Source of the DNA: Shewanella sp. 1CM18E
GTDB lineage: Bacteria; Pseudomonadota; Gammaproteobacteria; Enterobacterales; Shewanellaceae
Reading direction: 5' to 3'
Length of the DNA stretch: 64,000 nucleotides
NCBI RefSeq assembly: GCF_023161665.1
Contig: NZ_JALNTW010000001.1
Coordinates: forward strand, 665,544-729,543
The position numbers and the translations under genes were made by a program. This document shows positions 35,457 through 43,950 of this stretch, one piece after another. Below the pieces are notes generated by a model. It was not told where the DNA came from. It ran no database searches and worked only from the letters and a program-made list of their open reading frames with translations. Position 1 is the stretch's first letter; each line of letters starts with the position of its first letter.

Positions 35457-36029
35457 ATGAATAAGTTACAACTGAATAAGTTACAACGTAAGCTATTGCT
35501 CATACTAATATCTCTGCCGCTAGTATTGCTCAGCGCTTGTAGTTCAACACCTAAGAATGATTACGATCTTAGCTACGATTTTGCCAGCTTAAAAAGCTTT
35601 TCTCAGGTAACACCACCTGCCAATAATGATCCCCTAAGTGCAAGTAGAATTCAGCTCGCCATTGAAACAGCTCTAGCCAGCCAAGGCTTTATAAAGCAAG
35701 ACACAAATCCGGACTTTAATGTTACTTACGGTTTTAAAGTGGAAGATAAACCCAAAGACTCAGGCTTTTCAATTGGCTTAGGTACAGGCTCGTGGGGCAG
35801 CTCAGGTGGTGCAAGTATCGGCACAAGTGTCGATGTACCAGTTGGCAGCGACACAGCTAAAATCCAAACGATTCAAATTGATATTATAGATCCAGAAACG
35901 AATAAACTCGTCTGGCGCGGCTCTGACAAGTTCACCTTTGATGATGGTGGCCAAGCAAAAGCAGAGGAAACAAATGCTACTGTGGCAAAGATCCTGGCTC
36001 AGTTTCCACCACAAAAAACAGCCGACTAA
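35457..36029 (+). CDS. DUF4136 lipoprotein
   Basis: About 190 residues. The signal peptide with lipobox LSAC and the mature start SSTPKNDYDLSYDFASLKSF match DUF4136 lipoproteins, which share the pattern of a YDF strand, an AIETALASQGF helix, and a C-terminal VWRGSDKF strand. A Gly/Ser-rich loop (GLGTGSWGSSGGASIG) lies in the middle. The start at 35457 was chosen for the AGAGG site; the frame extends nine codons further. The first codons lie in a 15-bp tandem duplication that lengthens the signal n-region. Outer membrane location probable; function unknown. Confidence 0.8.
   Translation: MNKLQLNKLQRKLLLILISLPLVLLSACSSTPKNDYDLSYDFASLKSFSQVTPPANNDPLSASRIQLAIETALASQGFIKQDTNPDFNVTYGFKVEDKPKDSGFSIGLGTGSWGSSGGASIGTSVDVPVGSDTAKIQTIQIDIIDPETNKLVWRGSDKFTFDDGGQAKAEETNATVAKILAQFPPQKTAD
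35458..35487 (+). repeat. Perfect 15-bp tandem duplication in the lipoprotein start
   Basis: The unit TGAATAAGTTACAAC occurs twice in direct tandem (35458-35472 and 35473-35487), giving MNKLQLNKLQR at the protein start. In-frame slippage product. Confidence 0.9.
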
Positions 36030-36044
36030 TCATTAAATAACTAA

Positions 36045-36074
36045 TTAGCTGCTAGTAAAACTGCTAGCAGCTAA
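36045..36074. terminator. Stem-loop between convergent DUF4136 and Ycf46-like genes
   Basis: Perfect 11-bp stem TTAGCTGCTAG / CTAGCAGCTAA with an eight-base loop, 16 bases after the lipoprotein stop. T runs are weak on both sides, so it may only stabilise transcript ends. Confidence 0.6.
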
Positions 36075-36111
36075 AATTTACAAGCTTAAAATCTCCGTCT
36101 AAAGCGACAAA

Positions 36112-37578
36112 TCAATGCGCACTGACGGTTCGCTCCTCCGCCCAATGTCGTAATGATTGCAACTGCTCACGCATAACAACAGAAAGTGGTTGGGTTTTCA
36201 TAATCTCTTGATGTAAAACCGTTTGATTAACCTCAAGTTGTGATGCTTTCGCCGTATAAACCGCTGAGATCACCGCTTGCTCGATTTCAGCTCCAGAGAA
36301 CCCGTGACTGACCGTAGCCAACTGCTCAAGATCAAATAAGTTAAGTGCAAGTTGACGACGCTTTAAATGGATCTCAAAAATAGTCTGCCTTACTTCAGCG
36401 TCTGGTAAATCAACAAAGAAGATTTCATCCATGCGTCCTTTACGCATTAACTCTGGCGGAAGAGCGCTAATATCATTGGCCGTTGCAACCAGAAAAACAT
36501 CTGATTTACGCTCAGCCATCCAAGTTAAAATCGTACCTAAAATGCGTTTTGAAGTGCCATCATCACTACTGCCACTACTCAAGCCCTTCTCTATTTCATC
36601 TATCCACAATACACATGGCGCCATTAAATCCGCTAACTCTAATGCCTTAGCCAAATTTTTCTCAGTTTCACCTATGTACTTATTATAAAGCGCAGCCATA
36701 TCCATCTTAAGTAAAGGTCGATGCCACATACCGGCTACTGCTTTAGCAGCTAAACTTTTACCGCTCCCTTGTACCCCAAGCAGTAATACGCCTTTCGGCT
36801 TGTCTACAATTCCTTGGGGCGCGGATATGGGCGAGCGATAAGCTAACCACTGCTTGAGGTTTTGCAGTCCCGCCACTTGAGAAAAATCACTGGTGTCATA
36901 TTCAAATTGCAATACGCCCTGCATATCAAGCAACTCAAACTTAGCCCGATTAATTGTATCTACATCTGAATGAGTTATGGCACCATCATCGACTATGGCT
37001 TTATGTGCTAAACGCCGCGCATCATCAAATGTTACCCCGCGAAGGTTCTCAGCAAGCTTTGCCACTGCAGTGTCATCAACATTAAGCAGAACGCCTTCAC
37101 TGCGCACTTTATCGACTTGTTCATAGATTAAATTCAGCAATTGGGTGCTATTGGGCAGTGACAATCTAAAGTGGGCACAATAATGTTTAATTTCAGGCGG
37201 AATGCTGAACTCATGACTCACCAATACAAGGGTGTGTTGTAATGATTCATATTCCAGCGCGATCTCTTTAAGTAAACGCACATTTTTAGGTGCATCTTCA
37301 ACAAAAGGATGAAAGTCACAAAGCACATATATGCCCCGCTCTCGTGTCGACTTTATTTGCCCAAGAATATCGCTCGGCTCAGCATTGAACTTTTGTCGTC
37401 CAAGCCCACTATCGACTCGCATTAGCCCCTCTGTGACACTCCAACTAAATAGAGGTTGAAACAGAATATTAGATACCTTTTTTAGTAACTCTATCACTCG
37501 GTATTCTTCATAAGTTTCGATTACAACAATGGGGGTATTTGAGCGCAGTACCGCAGTGAGATCTTGGATATCTTGCAT
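36112..37578 (-). CDS. Ycf46-like AAA+ ATPase
   Basis: A 488-residue protein with an N-terminal domain (about 1-230; begins AVLRSNTPIVVIETYEEYRV) and a C-terminal AAA module. Walker A is GVQGSGKS (about 268), Walker B is CVLWIDEIEK (about 320), sensor 1 lies in FLVATAND, and the arginine-finger region in MRKGRMDEIFFVDLP. The plan matches the Ycf46/FtsH-like AAA family found in cyanobacteria, chloroplasts and many proteobacteria, without a protease domain. A role in remodelling protein complexes is likely but the substrate is unknown. AAGGA precedes the ATG. Confidence 0.85.
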   Translation of the reverse strand: MQDIQDLTAVLRSNTPIVVIETYEEYRVIELLKKVSNILFQPLFSWSVTEGLMRVDSGLGRQKFNAEPSDILGQIKSTRERGIYVLCDFHPFVEDAPKNVRLLKEIALEYESLQHTLVLVSHEFSIPPEIKHYCAHFRLSLPNSTQLLNLIYEQVDKVRSEGVLLNVDDTAVAKLAENLRGVTFDDARRLAHKAIVDDGAITHSDVDTINRAKFELLDMQGVLQFEYDTSDFSQVAGLQNLKQWLAYRSPISAPQGIVDKPKGVLLLGVQGSGKSLAAKAVAGMWHRPLLKMDMAALYNKYIGETEKNLAKALELADLMAPCVLWIDEIEKGLSSGSSDDGTSKRILGTILTWMAERKSDVFLVATANDISALPPELMRKGRMDEIFFVDLPDAEVRQTIFEIHLKRRQLALNLFDLEQLATVSHGFSGAEIEQAVISAVYTAKASQLEVNQTVLHQEIMKTQPLSVVMREQLQSLRHWAEERTVSAH

Positions 37579-37622
37579 ATTTAGTCCTTAAACTGCTTGA
37601 ACAAGTTACTAATGAAGCAAAA

Positions 37623-37638
37623 GGGGGCTTACGCCCCC
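37623..37638 (-). terminator. Terminator of the yiaW-yiaV operon
   Basis: Stem GGGGGC / GCCCCC with loop of four and TTTTGC following on the minus strand. It lies 65 bases past yiaV and before the Ycf46-like gene. Confidence 0.8.
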
Positions 37639-37702
37639 TTTATATCAAAGTTATAAGCTTTATATCTGATTTAGCTTATAACGCCTTATTTATTCAAATA
37701 AA

Positions 37703-38839
37703 TTAATGGAATAAGTAATTGAGCCAGCCCTGCATTCTTAGTAAAACTTTACGCATTATCGATACATGAGCAAAGTGCTCAGTGTAAATCGCGGCGTGAC
37801 CAGAAACACCTGCAGGGAAGCGGGTTCTTACCTCATGATCTTCAAGCTTGATTAATACTAATGCGCGGCCGCGCACCATTAAACGATTTGAAGATACCAA
37901 GGCCCCCGAGGATTGAATTTCACCTTCAGCCATTGCTGGTAGCACCTTAGCCACCTTACCTTTAAACACCTGCCCTGGCGCGCCATCTAGGATGACTTCA
38001 GCTTCATCGCCCTCTTGTAAACGCAACAAGGAGTTTTGCCAAAATGCACCAACAAACACCCTTTCTTCATCAGGAATAAAGCTTAGTAATGGTCTAAGTG
38101 GCATAGGCACTGCAACTATTCCTGGGCGTAGCGCCATTTGTGTCACCATTCCATCAGCTGGCGCCCTAACCACGGTTTGCTTTAAGTCAAATTCCGCTTT
38201 TTCAAGTTCACCTTGAATACCTGCAACTTTAGTATTGACCCCATCGACATTAGACTCAAAGGCTAATCTCACTCGCAACTCTTCAGCACTTGCCGCGGTC
38301 AATTGCGCTTCAGATGCAAGATAGAGTTGACGTTTATTATCTAATTCAAGCTCAGTAAAGGGCGAGTTGGCACCGCCACGTTTACGGCCCTTTTCATAGC
38401 GCTCAAACGCTGACTTGGTTCTATCTCTATCAGCCGTTGCTCGAGCAACCGCAGCCCTTGCGGTTTCCCACGCAGCTTCAAGTTGTGGCACTTCAAGTTC
38501 TGCCGCCACTAGTGCGGCACGCTTTTGTTTAACAATGGCTTGAAATGGTGTTGGGTCAATTCTAAATAATACGTCGCCTTTTTTAATCGGCGTATTTGGT
38601 TCAACCTCTACTGTTGTCACTACACCTCTTACCGCGGGGTTAATTGGAGTCGTTACAAAATATTCTTTCGCAAAAGGCGTATAAGGGTGGTTGTAATTCA
38701 TCAGCAAAATCAATGCGCCAACAATAAAAATCCCGCCTAAAATGGCTGTTGGTACTGTCCATTTAGTCAATGGAATTTTAAAGATCTTAAAGATGGCGAT
38801 ACACACTGCGGTATAGGTTAGAACTAATAGTAAATCCAT
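37703..38839 (-). CDS. yiaV: HlyD-family membrane fusion protein, YiaV-like
   Basis: A 378-residue periplasmic adaptor, the same length as E. coli YiaV. It has two N-terminal membrane segments (about 3-20 and 28-48, ending LLMNYNHPYTP), a biotinyl-lipoyl domain split by a long coiled-coil hairpin (about 95-225), a beta-barrel, and a conserved end (HFAHVSIMRKVLLRMQGWLNYLF). YiaV-type proteins pair with the small membrane protein YiaW. No inner-membrane pump is adjacent, so a transported substrate cannot be assigned. GAGGTG at the end of yiaW serves as its ribosome site. Confidence 0.85.
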   Translation of the reverse strand: MDLLLVLTYTAVCIAIFKIFKIPLTKWTVPTAILGGIFIVGALILLMNYNHPYTPFAKEYFVTTPINPAVRGVVTTVEVEPNTPIKKGDVLFRIDPTPFQAIVKQKRAALVAAELEVPQLEAAWETARAAVARATADRDRTKSAFERYEKGRKRGGANSPFTELELDNKRQLYLASEAQLTAASAEELRVRLAFESNVDGVNTKVAGIQGELEKAEFDLKQTVVRAPADGMVTQMALRPGIVAVPMPLRPLLSFIPDEERVFVGAFWQNSLLRLQEGDEAEVILDGAPGQVFKGKVAKVLPAMAEGEIQSSGALVSSNRLMVRGRALVLIKLEDHEVRTRFPAGVSGHAAIYTEHFAHVSIMRKVLLRMQGWLNYLFH

Positions 38840-38840
38840 A

Positions 38841-39287
38841 TTACACCTCTACCTTATTTGCTTGGTTGTTATCGGAAGGCTCGCCAGTCGGCCCTTTTGA
38901 GGTATTATCTGAGTTATTTGACCTATGGGCGTTATCATCAGGCCCCTTGCTATTCATCGCTTCCATTGCAGCTAATTTTTGCTCTAACTTCCTCACAGAC
39001 TCAGTTAAGCCTTTAACCTCGCTTTCGAGTAATTGCTCTTTTTCTACAACCTCTTGGAAACCCCAGCCTCTGTCTTCGCGGTAAAGCGTTGCCCAAATCC
39101 ATAAAAATGGCCAAATCGCATGTAGTGTAAATAAGCTTACCCAGCCAGCTATATGCAAAGCATCTTGCTGGGGGTGATTGCGCTTTTTAGCGATTTCATA
39201 AGGTATATCATGAATCGCAATTACTCCGTAGAAGATAAAGATAGCCACGAAAAAGATAATGCCTAATGCAAAATAATCTAGAAACAC
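38841..39287 (-). CDS. yiaW: DUF3302 inner-membrane protein, YiaW-like
   Basis: A 148-residue protein, longer than E. coli YiaW (107). Two membrane helices (about 5-25 and 46-68, with HAIWPFLWIWATLY) hold the DUF3302 core. An added tail has a coiled coil (about 80-112) and then an Asn/Asp/Ser-rich low-complexity end (NSKGPDDNAHRSNNSDNTSK). It ends one base before yiaV starts, so the pair is coupled. Function unknown; genetic context points to a shared membrane complex. Confidence 0.82.
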   Translation of the reverse strand: MFLDYFALGIIFFVAIFIFYGVIAIHDIPYEIAKKRNHPQQDALHIAGWVSLFTLHAIWPFLWIWATLYREDRGWGFQEVVEKEQLLESEVKGLTESVRKLEQKLAAMEAMNSKGPDDNAHRSNNSDNTSKGPTGEPSDNNQANKVEV

Positions 39288-39592
39288 AGTGCTCTCCCTT
39301 TAATAAAAGGAACTCGGCAATCGAGCCCAAAACATCCTAGCAACATATTGGCAATATTTGCGGTTAAAATCTATTTTTTTGATTAAAAACCAAACATTAA
39401 TTATCTTTCTAGCCATCACTATTTAGTGATCTCACGCACACTTGTTAGTAATTATCACTAACAAGCTTTCACTGCACGTTACACTAAGCGCAAATAACAA
39501 TTGAAAGCCAAAGATGCTTTCAAATATTGCAGCGTCTGTAAAATTAGCCTCTGCAATAAACAAAAACTCCCTACAAAATAAAAGGTACACAA
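39288..39592. other. Divergent promoter gap between yiaWV and purT
   Basis: A 305-base gap with divergent promoters. It contains the palindromes at 39415-39465 described separately. I see no convincing PurR box. AAAAGG precedes the purT ATG. Confidence 0.5.
39415..39465. promoter_or_regulatory. Two adjacent palindromes sharing an ATCACTA core
   Basis: ATCACTA-TT-TAGTGAT (39415-39430) and CTTGTTAGT-N7-ACTAACAAG (39441-39465), both perfect. The second contains another ATCACTA (39454-39460). Centres are about 31 bases apart, near three helical turns, as expected of paired operators. Confidence 0.5.
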
Positions 39593-40768
39593 ATGATAGG
39601 TACTGCATTATCTCCTAACGCTAAACGCGCAATGTTGCTTGGCTGCGGTGAGTTAGGTAAAGAAGTCGCCATTGAACTGCAACGCTTCGGTATTGAGGTG
39701 ATTGGCGTTGACCGTTACCCTAACGCTCCTGCAATGCAAATCGCTCACCGCTCACACGTTATAAATATGCTAGATGCTGACGCACTTAAAGCCGTTATTG
39801 CGCTTGAAAAACCAGATTTAGTTATTCCAGAATTAGAGGCCATTGCCACCCAAACCCTTGTTGAAGTGGAAGCCGAAGGCGTTAATGTTGTGCCAACAGC
39901 AAAAGCAACGCAACTAACAATGGACCGTGAAGGTATTCGCCGTTTAGCTGCTGAAACTCTCGATATTCCAACCTCACCATACTTTTTCTGCGATACCGAA
40001 GCCGAGTTTAACGATGCAGTAGCGACAATCGGCTTACCTTGTGTTGTTAAGCCGGTGATGAGCTCATCGGGTAAAGGACAAAGCGTTATTCGCTCTCAAG
40101 AGCAAATCCTACCTGCTTGGCAATATGCTCAAGAAGGTGGCCGCGCCGGTAAAGGTCGGGTGATCGTTGAGGGCTTTGTCGCCTTTGATTATGAAATTAC
40201 CCTGCTAACAATTAGCGCAGTTAATGGTATTCATTTCTGCGATGCTATTGGCCATCGTCAAGAAGACGGTGATTATCGTGAATCATGGCAACCTCAAGCT
40301 ATGTCGGCAACGGTTTTACAAAAATCACAAACTATTGGTAAAAAAGTCGTTGAAGCCTTAGGTGGATATGGCCTATTTGGTGTTGAGCTATTTATCAAAG
40401 GTGATGAGGTTTATTTCTCTGAAGTCTCACCAAGACCTCACGACACTGGCATGGTTACATTAATCAGCCAAGATTTGTCAGAATTTGCCTTACATGTTCG
40501 CGCCATTTTAGGCTTACCAATTAGTAACATTGCCCAACACGGCCCAAGTGCATCAGCGGTTATTTTGGCTAATGGTACTTCAAACAATATTCAGTTTACC
40601 GGTGTGGCTGAGGCACTAGTTGAGCCAGACACTCAAGTTCGCTTATTTGCCAAACCCGAAATTGATGGGCAAAGACGCTTAGGTGTTGCACTAGCAAGAG
40701 ATCTGAACCTAGACAAGGCTGTCCAAAAAGCGTTAAACGCAGCGAGCAAGATTAAAGTTATTATGTAA
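39593..40768 (+). CDS. purT: Formate-dependent phosphoribosylglycinamide formyltransferase
   Basis: A 391-residue ATP-grasp enzyme making formyl-GAR in purine synthesis from formate and ATP, an alternative to folate-dependent PurN. The N-terminal nucleotide-binding fold has [19 protein letters not shown] and [14 protein letters not shown]. The ATP-grasp core includes [18 protein letters not shown] and the metal-binding [13 protein letters not shown]. Length and motifs match E. coli PurT (392). It is monocistronic, with a strong terminator. Formate use fits a bacterium with fermentative or anaerobic respiration. Confidence 0.96.
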   Translation: MIGTALSPNAKRAMLLGCGELGKEVAIELQRFGIEVIGVDRYPNAPAMQIAHRSHVINMLDADALKAVIALEKPDLVIPELEAIATQTLVEVEAEGVNVVPTAKATQLTMDREGIRRLAAETLDIPTSPYFFCDTEAEFNDAVATIGLPCVVKPVMSSSGKGQSVIRSQEQILPAWQYAQEGGRAGKGRVIVEGFVAFDYEITLLTISAVNGIHFCDAIGHRQEDGDYRESWQPQAMSATVLQKSQTIGKKVVEALGGYGLFGVELFIKGDEVYFSEVSPRPHDTGMVTLISQDLSEFALHVRAILGLPISNIAQHGPSASAVILANGTSNNIQFTGVAEALVEPDTQVRLFAKPEIDGQRRLGVALARDLNLDKAVQKALNAASKIKVIM

Positions 40769-40774
40769 AACAAA

Positions 40775-40796
40775 AACCCACCTTTTTAGGTGGGTT
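40775..40796. terminator. Bidirectional terminator, purT / 2-hydroxyacid dehydrogenase
   Basis: Stem AACCCACCT / AGGTGGGTT, loop TTTT, followed by CTTTTTA on plus. On minus it is followed by TTTGTTTT. Confidence 0.88.
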
Positions 40797-40859
40797 CTTT
40801 TTATATTCTCAAGCTGCATAAACGTAGTAATGATAAAAGCGATTTGAACACCAAAACAC

Positions 40860-41813
40860 TTAGTTAACGCGGTTTTTATGCTCATCCTTTATAAAGCAAC
40901 TTAAGTTATCGACAGCGATATTAAGTAGATTTTGTCTTGCTTCAATCGTTGCCCATGCATTATGAGGAGAGATGCTGATATTTTTAGCGCTAAGTAGAGG
41001 ATTATTAGCTGCAGGCGGTTCACTCGATAAAACATCGACTCCCGCATAAGCCAGCAGATCTGAATTTAGCGCATTTGCCAGCGCTTGCTCATCAATTAAA
41101 CCACCTCGAGCAGTATTGATTAACATTGCAGATGGTTTCATGCAATCAAGCACTTCAGCATTAATTAGCTCTTGAGTATCAGCTGTTAACGGGCAATGCA
41201 GTGAAATAATATCAGACTGTGCAAAAAGCTCATCTCGCTCAGCCCAGCTGCAACCTACCGGTAATTGCACCTCGGAATTTCGAGTGTTTACCAGCACTTG
41301 CATACCAAACGCCAATGCGATTTGCGCTACCACTTTGGCTATATCACCAAAGCCGATTAAACCTATGGTTTTACCTTTTAGCGATTGCAGCGGTGACAAC
41401 GTAAAACAAAAGTCGGCAGACTGACTCCATTGGCCACTTTTCACTGCACCTGAGTGCAGGGCAACTTGCTGCGTTGCATGCAGAATATGTGCAAATACCA
41501 TTTGCGCCACAGCATCAGGACCATAGGCGGGTACGTTAGTCACTATAATGCCAAGCTTTTCAGCTACTGTTAAATCAACAACATTAGTACCTGTCGCTAA
41601 AATACCTATGTATTTTAACTTAGGCAATTGCGTTAACAGCGCCTCATCTAGAGGTGTTTTGTTAGTGAAGATTATTTCAGCACCTTGGCTTCGCGGCAAT
41701 ATGTTATTCGCATCGCAGCGCTCATAAACAGTGAGCTCGCCAAGTGCAGTTAACGGCTGCCAGTCTAAATCGCCTGGATTAAGTGTATAACCGTCAAGTA
41801 CCACTATCTTCAT
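40860..41813 (-). CDS. D-2-hydroxyacid dehydrogenase (glycerate dehydrogenase-like)
   Basis: A 317-residue NAD-dependent enzyme. The nucleotide loop is GLIGFGDIAKVVAQ (about 151), and the catalytic triad residues lie in NTARGGLIDE (Arg), VLSSEPP (Glu) and SPHNAWAT (His). The overall likeness to HprA-type hydroxypyruvate/glycerate dehydrogenases is good, but glyoxylate, hydroxypyruvate and related keto acids cannot be separated by sequence. AGGAAAA precedes the ATG. It follows a small barrel protein gene by ten bases and likely shares its transcript, an odd pairing. Confidence 0.85.
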   Translation of the reverse strand: MKIVVLDGYTLNPGDLDWQPLTALGELTVYERCDANNILPRSQGAEIIFTNKTPLDEALLTQLPKLKYIGILATGTNVVDLTVAEKLGIIVTNVPAYGPDAVAQMVFAHILHATQQVALHSGAVKSGQWSQSADFCFTLSPLQSLKGKTIGLIGFGDIAKVVAQIALAFGMQVLVNTRNSEVQLPVGCSWAERDELFAQSDIISLHCPLTADTQELINAEVLDCMKPSAMLINTARGGLIDEQALANALNSDLLAYAGVDVLSSEPPAANNPLLSAKNISISPHNAWATIEARQNLLNIAVDNLSCFIKDEHKNRVN

Positions 41814-41823
41814 ATAGGTTTTC

Positions 41824-42435
41824 CTAAAATTTTAAACTGGCGCCAATATTCGCCTGACCTTGCCACATAATGTCTGACTGAATATTCCAGATGCAGCCCG
41901 TTCCATCGCAAAACAGAGCGTTATCAGCGTTCACAAAGGTGGCGTAACCTTTAACTTCTGCAAATAGCGCTAATGATTGGGTAGCTTGATATTCAAAGCC
42001 GCCACCAATCGCCATTGAAAAACGCGTTTCAGTTGAATAGCCACCACCTGGACGCATACTGGTTAAACCAAGACTGGTGGTGACATAGGGATTAAGAACT
42101 TGAGTAGGAAAGTAAAGCGCGCCACCGACATGAAAGTAATCAACATCCATAGAAGTGATGATTTCAGGACTAAAATTTCCCGCGCCTTTTAAATCTGTGG
42201 CTTGATGGCTATAGAGTAAATAAACACTGCCAGGGTCCTTAGTAGTGATCCCAAGCATTACGCCGTAGTTTTCAGATTCAGCAATCTTTCCTTGGCCAGT
42301 GTCTGCCGAAGCTGAGTTTGAGATATCAAACTCACTCGCAGCAAAACTATAACCAGCAAACGGAGCTACATAAACTTCAGCTGCCGCAGGAAGAGCACAC
42401 AATGAAGTCATTAATAACGCAATACTTGGTTTCAT
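41824..42435 (-). CDS. Small outer-membrane beta-barrel protein
   Basis: A 203-residue exported protein with signal peptide MKPSIALLMTSLCALPAAA-E and alternating strands ending GASLKF, an outer-membrane terminal-Phe signature. The pattern (VAPFAGYSFAASEFDIS, then YGVMLGITTKDPGSVYLLYSH and VGGALYFP) resembles OmpA/OmpW-like eight-stranded barrels. A Cys pair sits near the end (FCDGTGC). Function unknown. It is transcribed with the dehydrogenase gene ten bases downstream. Confidence 0.78.
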   Translation of the reverse strand: MKPSIALLMTSLCALPAAAEVYVAPFAGYSFAASEFDISNSASADTGQGKIAESENYGVMLGITTKDPGSVYLLYSHQATDLKGAGNFSPEIITSMDVDYFHVGGALYFPTQVLNPYVTTSLGLTSMRPGGGYSTETRFSMAIGGGFEYQATQSLALFAEVKGYATFVNADNALFCDGTGCIWNIQSDIMWQGQANIGASLKF

Positions 42436-42475
42436 ATAATGTCCCTATAATGAGTCCTAGCCATTGTTGGCTAAG

Positions 42476-43255
42476 TTAGCGCATACCTCTTTCACCTTTG
42501 ACTCTATCATAAGCCGCTTGAATATCTTGCGCTTTTGTCTTGGCAAGTTCCATCATTTCAGCTGGTAATCCTTTAGCCACTAATTTGTCTGGATGATGTT
42601 CATTCATCAACTTTCTATAGGCGCGCTTGATATCTTGGTCTGAATTAGACTCTGACATGCCAAGCACCTCATAAGCATCTTTAATTGATGTTTGATTACC
42701 AGCGCCGCCGCTACGGTGGAAATTAAATTCAGCTTGCCATCTTGCAAGCAAATCATCGAGTTGCTGCTGACTAAAACCCAGCTCTTTGGCCACAATCGAT
42801 AAAATAGAGCGCTCTTTTTGATCTAGTTGAGCATCAGATAGTGCCGTTTGAATTTGGATCTCCAAAAACATCTGTAGCACTTCTTTACGCCCCATTGAGA
42901 TAACTCTAAAGGTCTTTAAACAGGCATTGAGGTCAAAGTCAGACTCTTTACCTTCACGAAATGCTGCTTGTGCATCTGCGCGCGCTTGGCCACTTAAATT
43001 AAGCTGGTCCATTAAAGAACTCGCCATGCGAATATCATTTTCGGTGACATGCCCAGATGCTTTAGCAACATGGCCCATTACCGCAAATGTAGTATTAAAA
43101 AATAATGCCTGACGCTTACCGCTACTGCTTATGCCTGCACTTTTGCCGAATTTGCGGTCATACATATGTCCAAGCCAAAGCCCTAAAATCGCGCCTCCGA
43201 GACGTCCGAACATAAAACCTATAATAAAACCGAAAACCTTACCCCAAATACGCAT
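42476..43255 (-). CDS. djlA: Membrane-anchored DnaJ-like co-chaperone
   Basis: A 259-residue protein. The N-terminal single membrane span with Gly-rich helix (WGKVFGFIIGFMFGRLGGAI) and the TerB/DjlA helical domain (about 50-180) precede a C-terminal J domain (about 195-259) with the HPD tripeptide in EHHPDKL. It stimulates DnaK ATPase at the inner membrane. Its ATG shares one base with the stop of murU. The gene lies in the amgK-murU-djlA unit divergent from lptD; E. coli also has djlA divergent from lptD. Confidence 0.95.
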   Translation of the reverse strand: MRIWGKVFGFIIGFMFGRLGGAILGLWLGHMYDRKFGKSAGISSSGKRQALFFNTTFAVMGHVAKASGHVTENDIRMASSLMDQLNLSGQARADAQAAFREGKESDFDLNACLKTFRVISMGRKEVLQMFLEIQIQTALSDAQLDQKERSILSIVAKELGFSQQQLDDLLARWQAEFNFHRSGGAGNQTSIKDAYEVLGMSESNSDQDIKRAYRKLMNEHHPDKLVAKGLPAEMMELAKTKAQDIQAAYDRVKGERGMR

Positions 43256-43923
43256 TATCTAACCTTTTTACTTTCGCGAGCTTCAATTTGTGTATGCCGT
43301 TCTATTGTACCGACATCACACCAAAAATGATCAAAATGATCGCCACTAACTTGTTTCGTTTTCATGGCTTGCCGTAATAATGGTGCTAACGCAAATGCAC
43401 CTTCTTCCGTGCCATTAAATAATTGTGGATGGTAAATACCCATTCCCGAAAACGTTAGCTTTTGCGTGCCTTCATCAACGACAAGCCCTCGGCTTAAGGC
43501 AAAGTCGCCTTCTGGATGCTGACTAGGGTTATTAACTAACCATAGGTGGGCTAACATGTCAGGCATCAGTGGCTTAATCTCTGGTAACTGGTCAATAAAA
43601 ATATCACCATTAATCACCAAAAATGGTTCATTACCTAAAAGGTTGAGCGCTTGCTTGATCCCGCCGCCGGTCTCTAACGCAGAGTCCTCTGCACTGTATT
43701 GGATATTAACTTGCCACTGACTACCATCACCTAGCGTTTCAACTAGCTTATGTCCGAGCCAAGCATGGTTAATCACTATTTCTGAAATACCTGCTGCAGC
43801 GAGTTTTTCAATGTGATACACAATTAATGGCTTACCAGCAACTGGGACTAAAGGTTTAGGAATTGAATCAGTCAATGGCCGTAAACGCTCTCCACGCCCC
43901 GCCGCTAAGATCATTGCTTTCAT
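43255..43923 (-). CDS. murU: N-acetylmuramate-1-phosphate uridylyltransferase
   Basis: A 222-residue nucleotidyltransferase. The N-terminal signature MILAAGRGERLRPLTDSIPK with KPLVPVAGKPL is the NTP-binding loop, and INGDIFID holds the metal-binding Asp. The C-terminal FWCDVGT motif is typical of MurU. With AmgK it makes UDP-MurNAc from recycled MurNAc, bypassing de novo MurA (and so fosfomycin) in Pseudomonas. It is 27 bases downstream of amgK and overlaps djlA by one base. Confidence 0.92.
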   Translation of the reverse strand: MKAMILAAGRGERLRPLTDSIPKPLVPVAGKPLIVYHIEKLAAAGISEIVINHAWLGHKLVETLGDGSQWQVNIQYSAEDSALETGGGIKQALNLLGNEPFLVINGDIFIDQLPEIKPLMPDMLAHLWLVNNPSQHPEGDFALSRGLVVDEGTQKLTFSGMGIYHPQLFNGTEEGAFALAPLLRQAMKTKQVSGDHFDHFWCDVGTIERHTQIEARESKKVR

Positions 43924-43950
43924 TGCATGCCTTTTATGTAAATTAGCTAT

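Noticed and set aside
39288..39592. PurR-box search upstream of purT
   Set aside because: No sequence resembling ACGCAAACGTTTGCGT was found; only unrelated palindromes.
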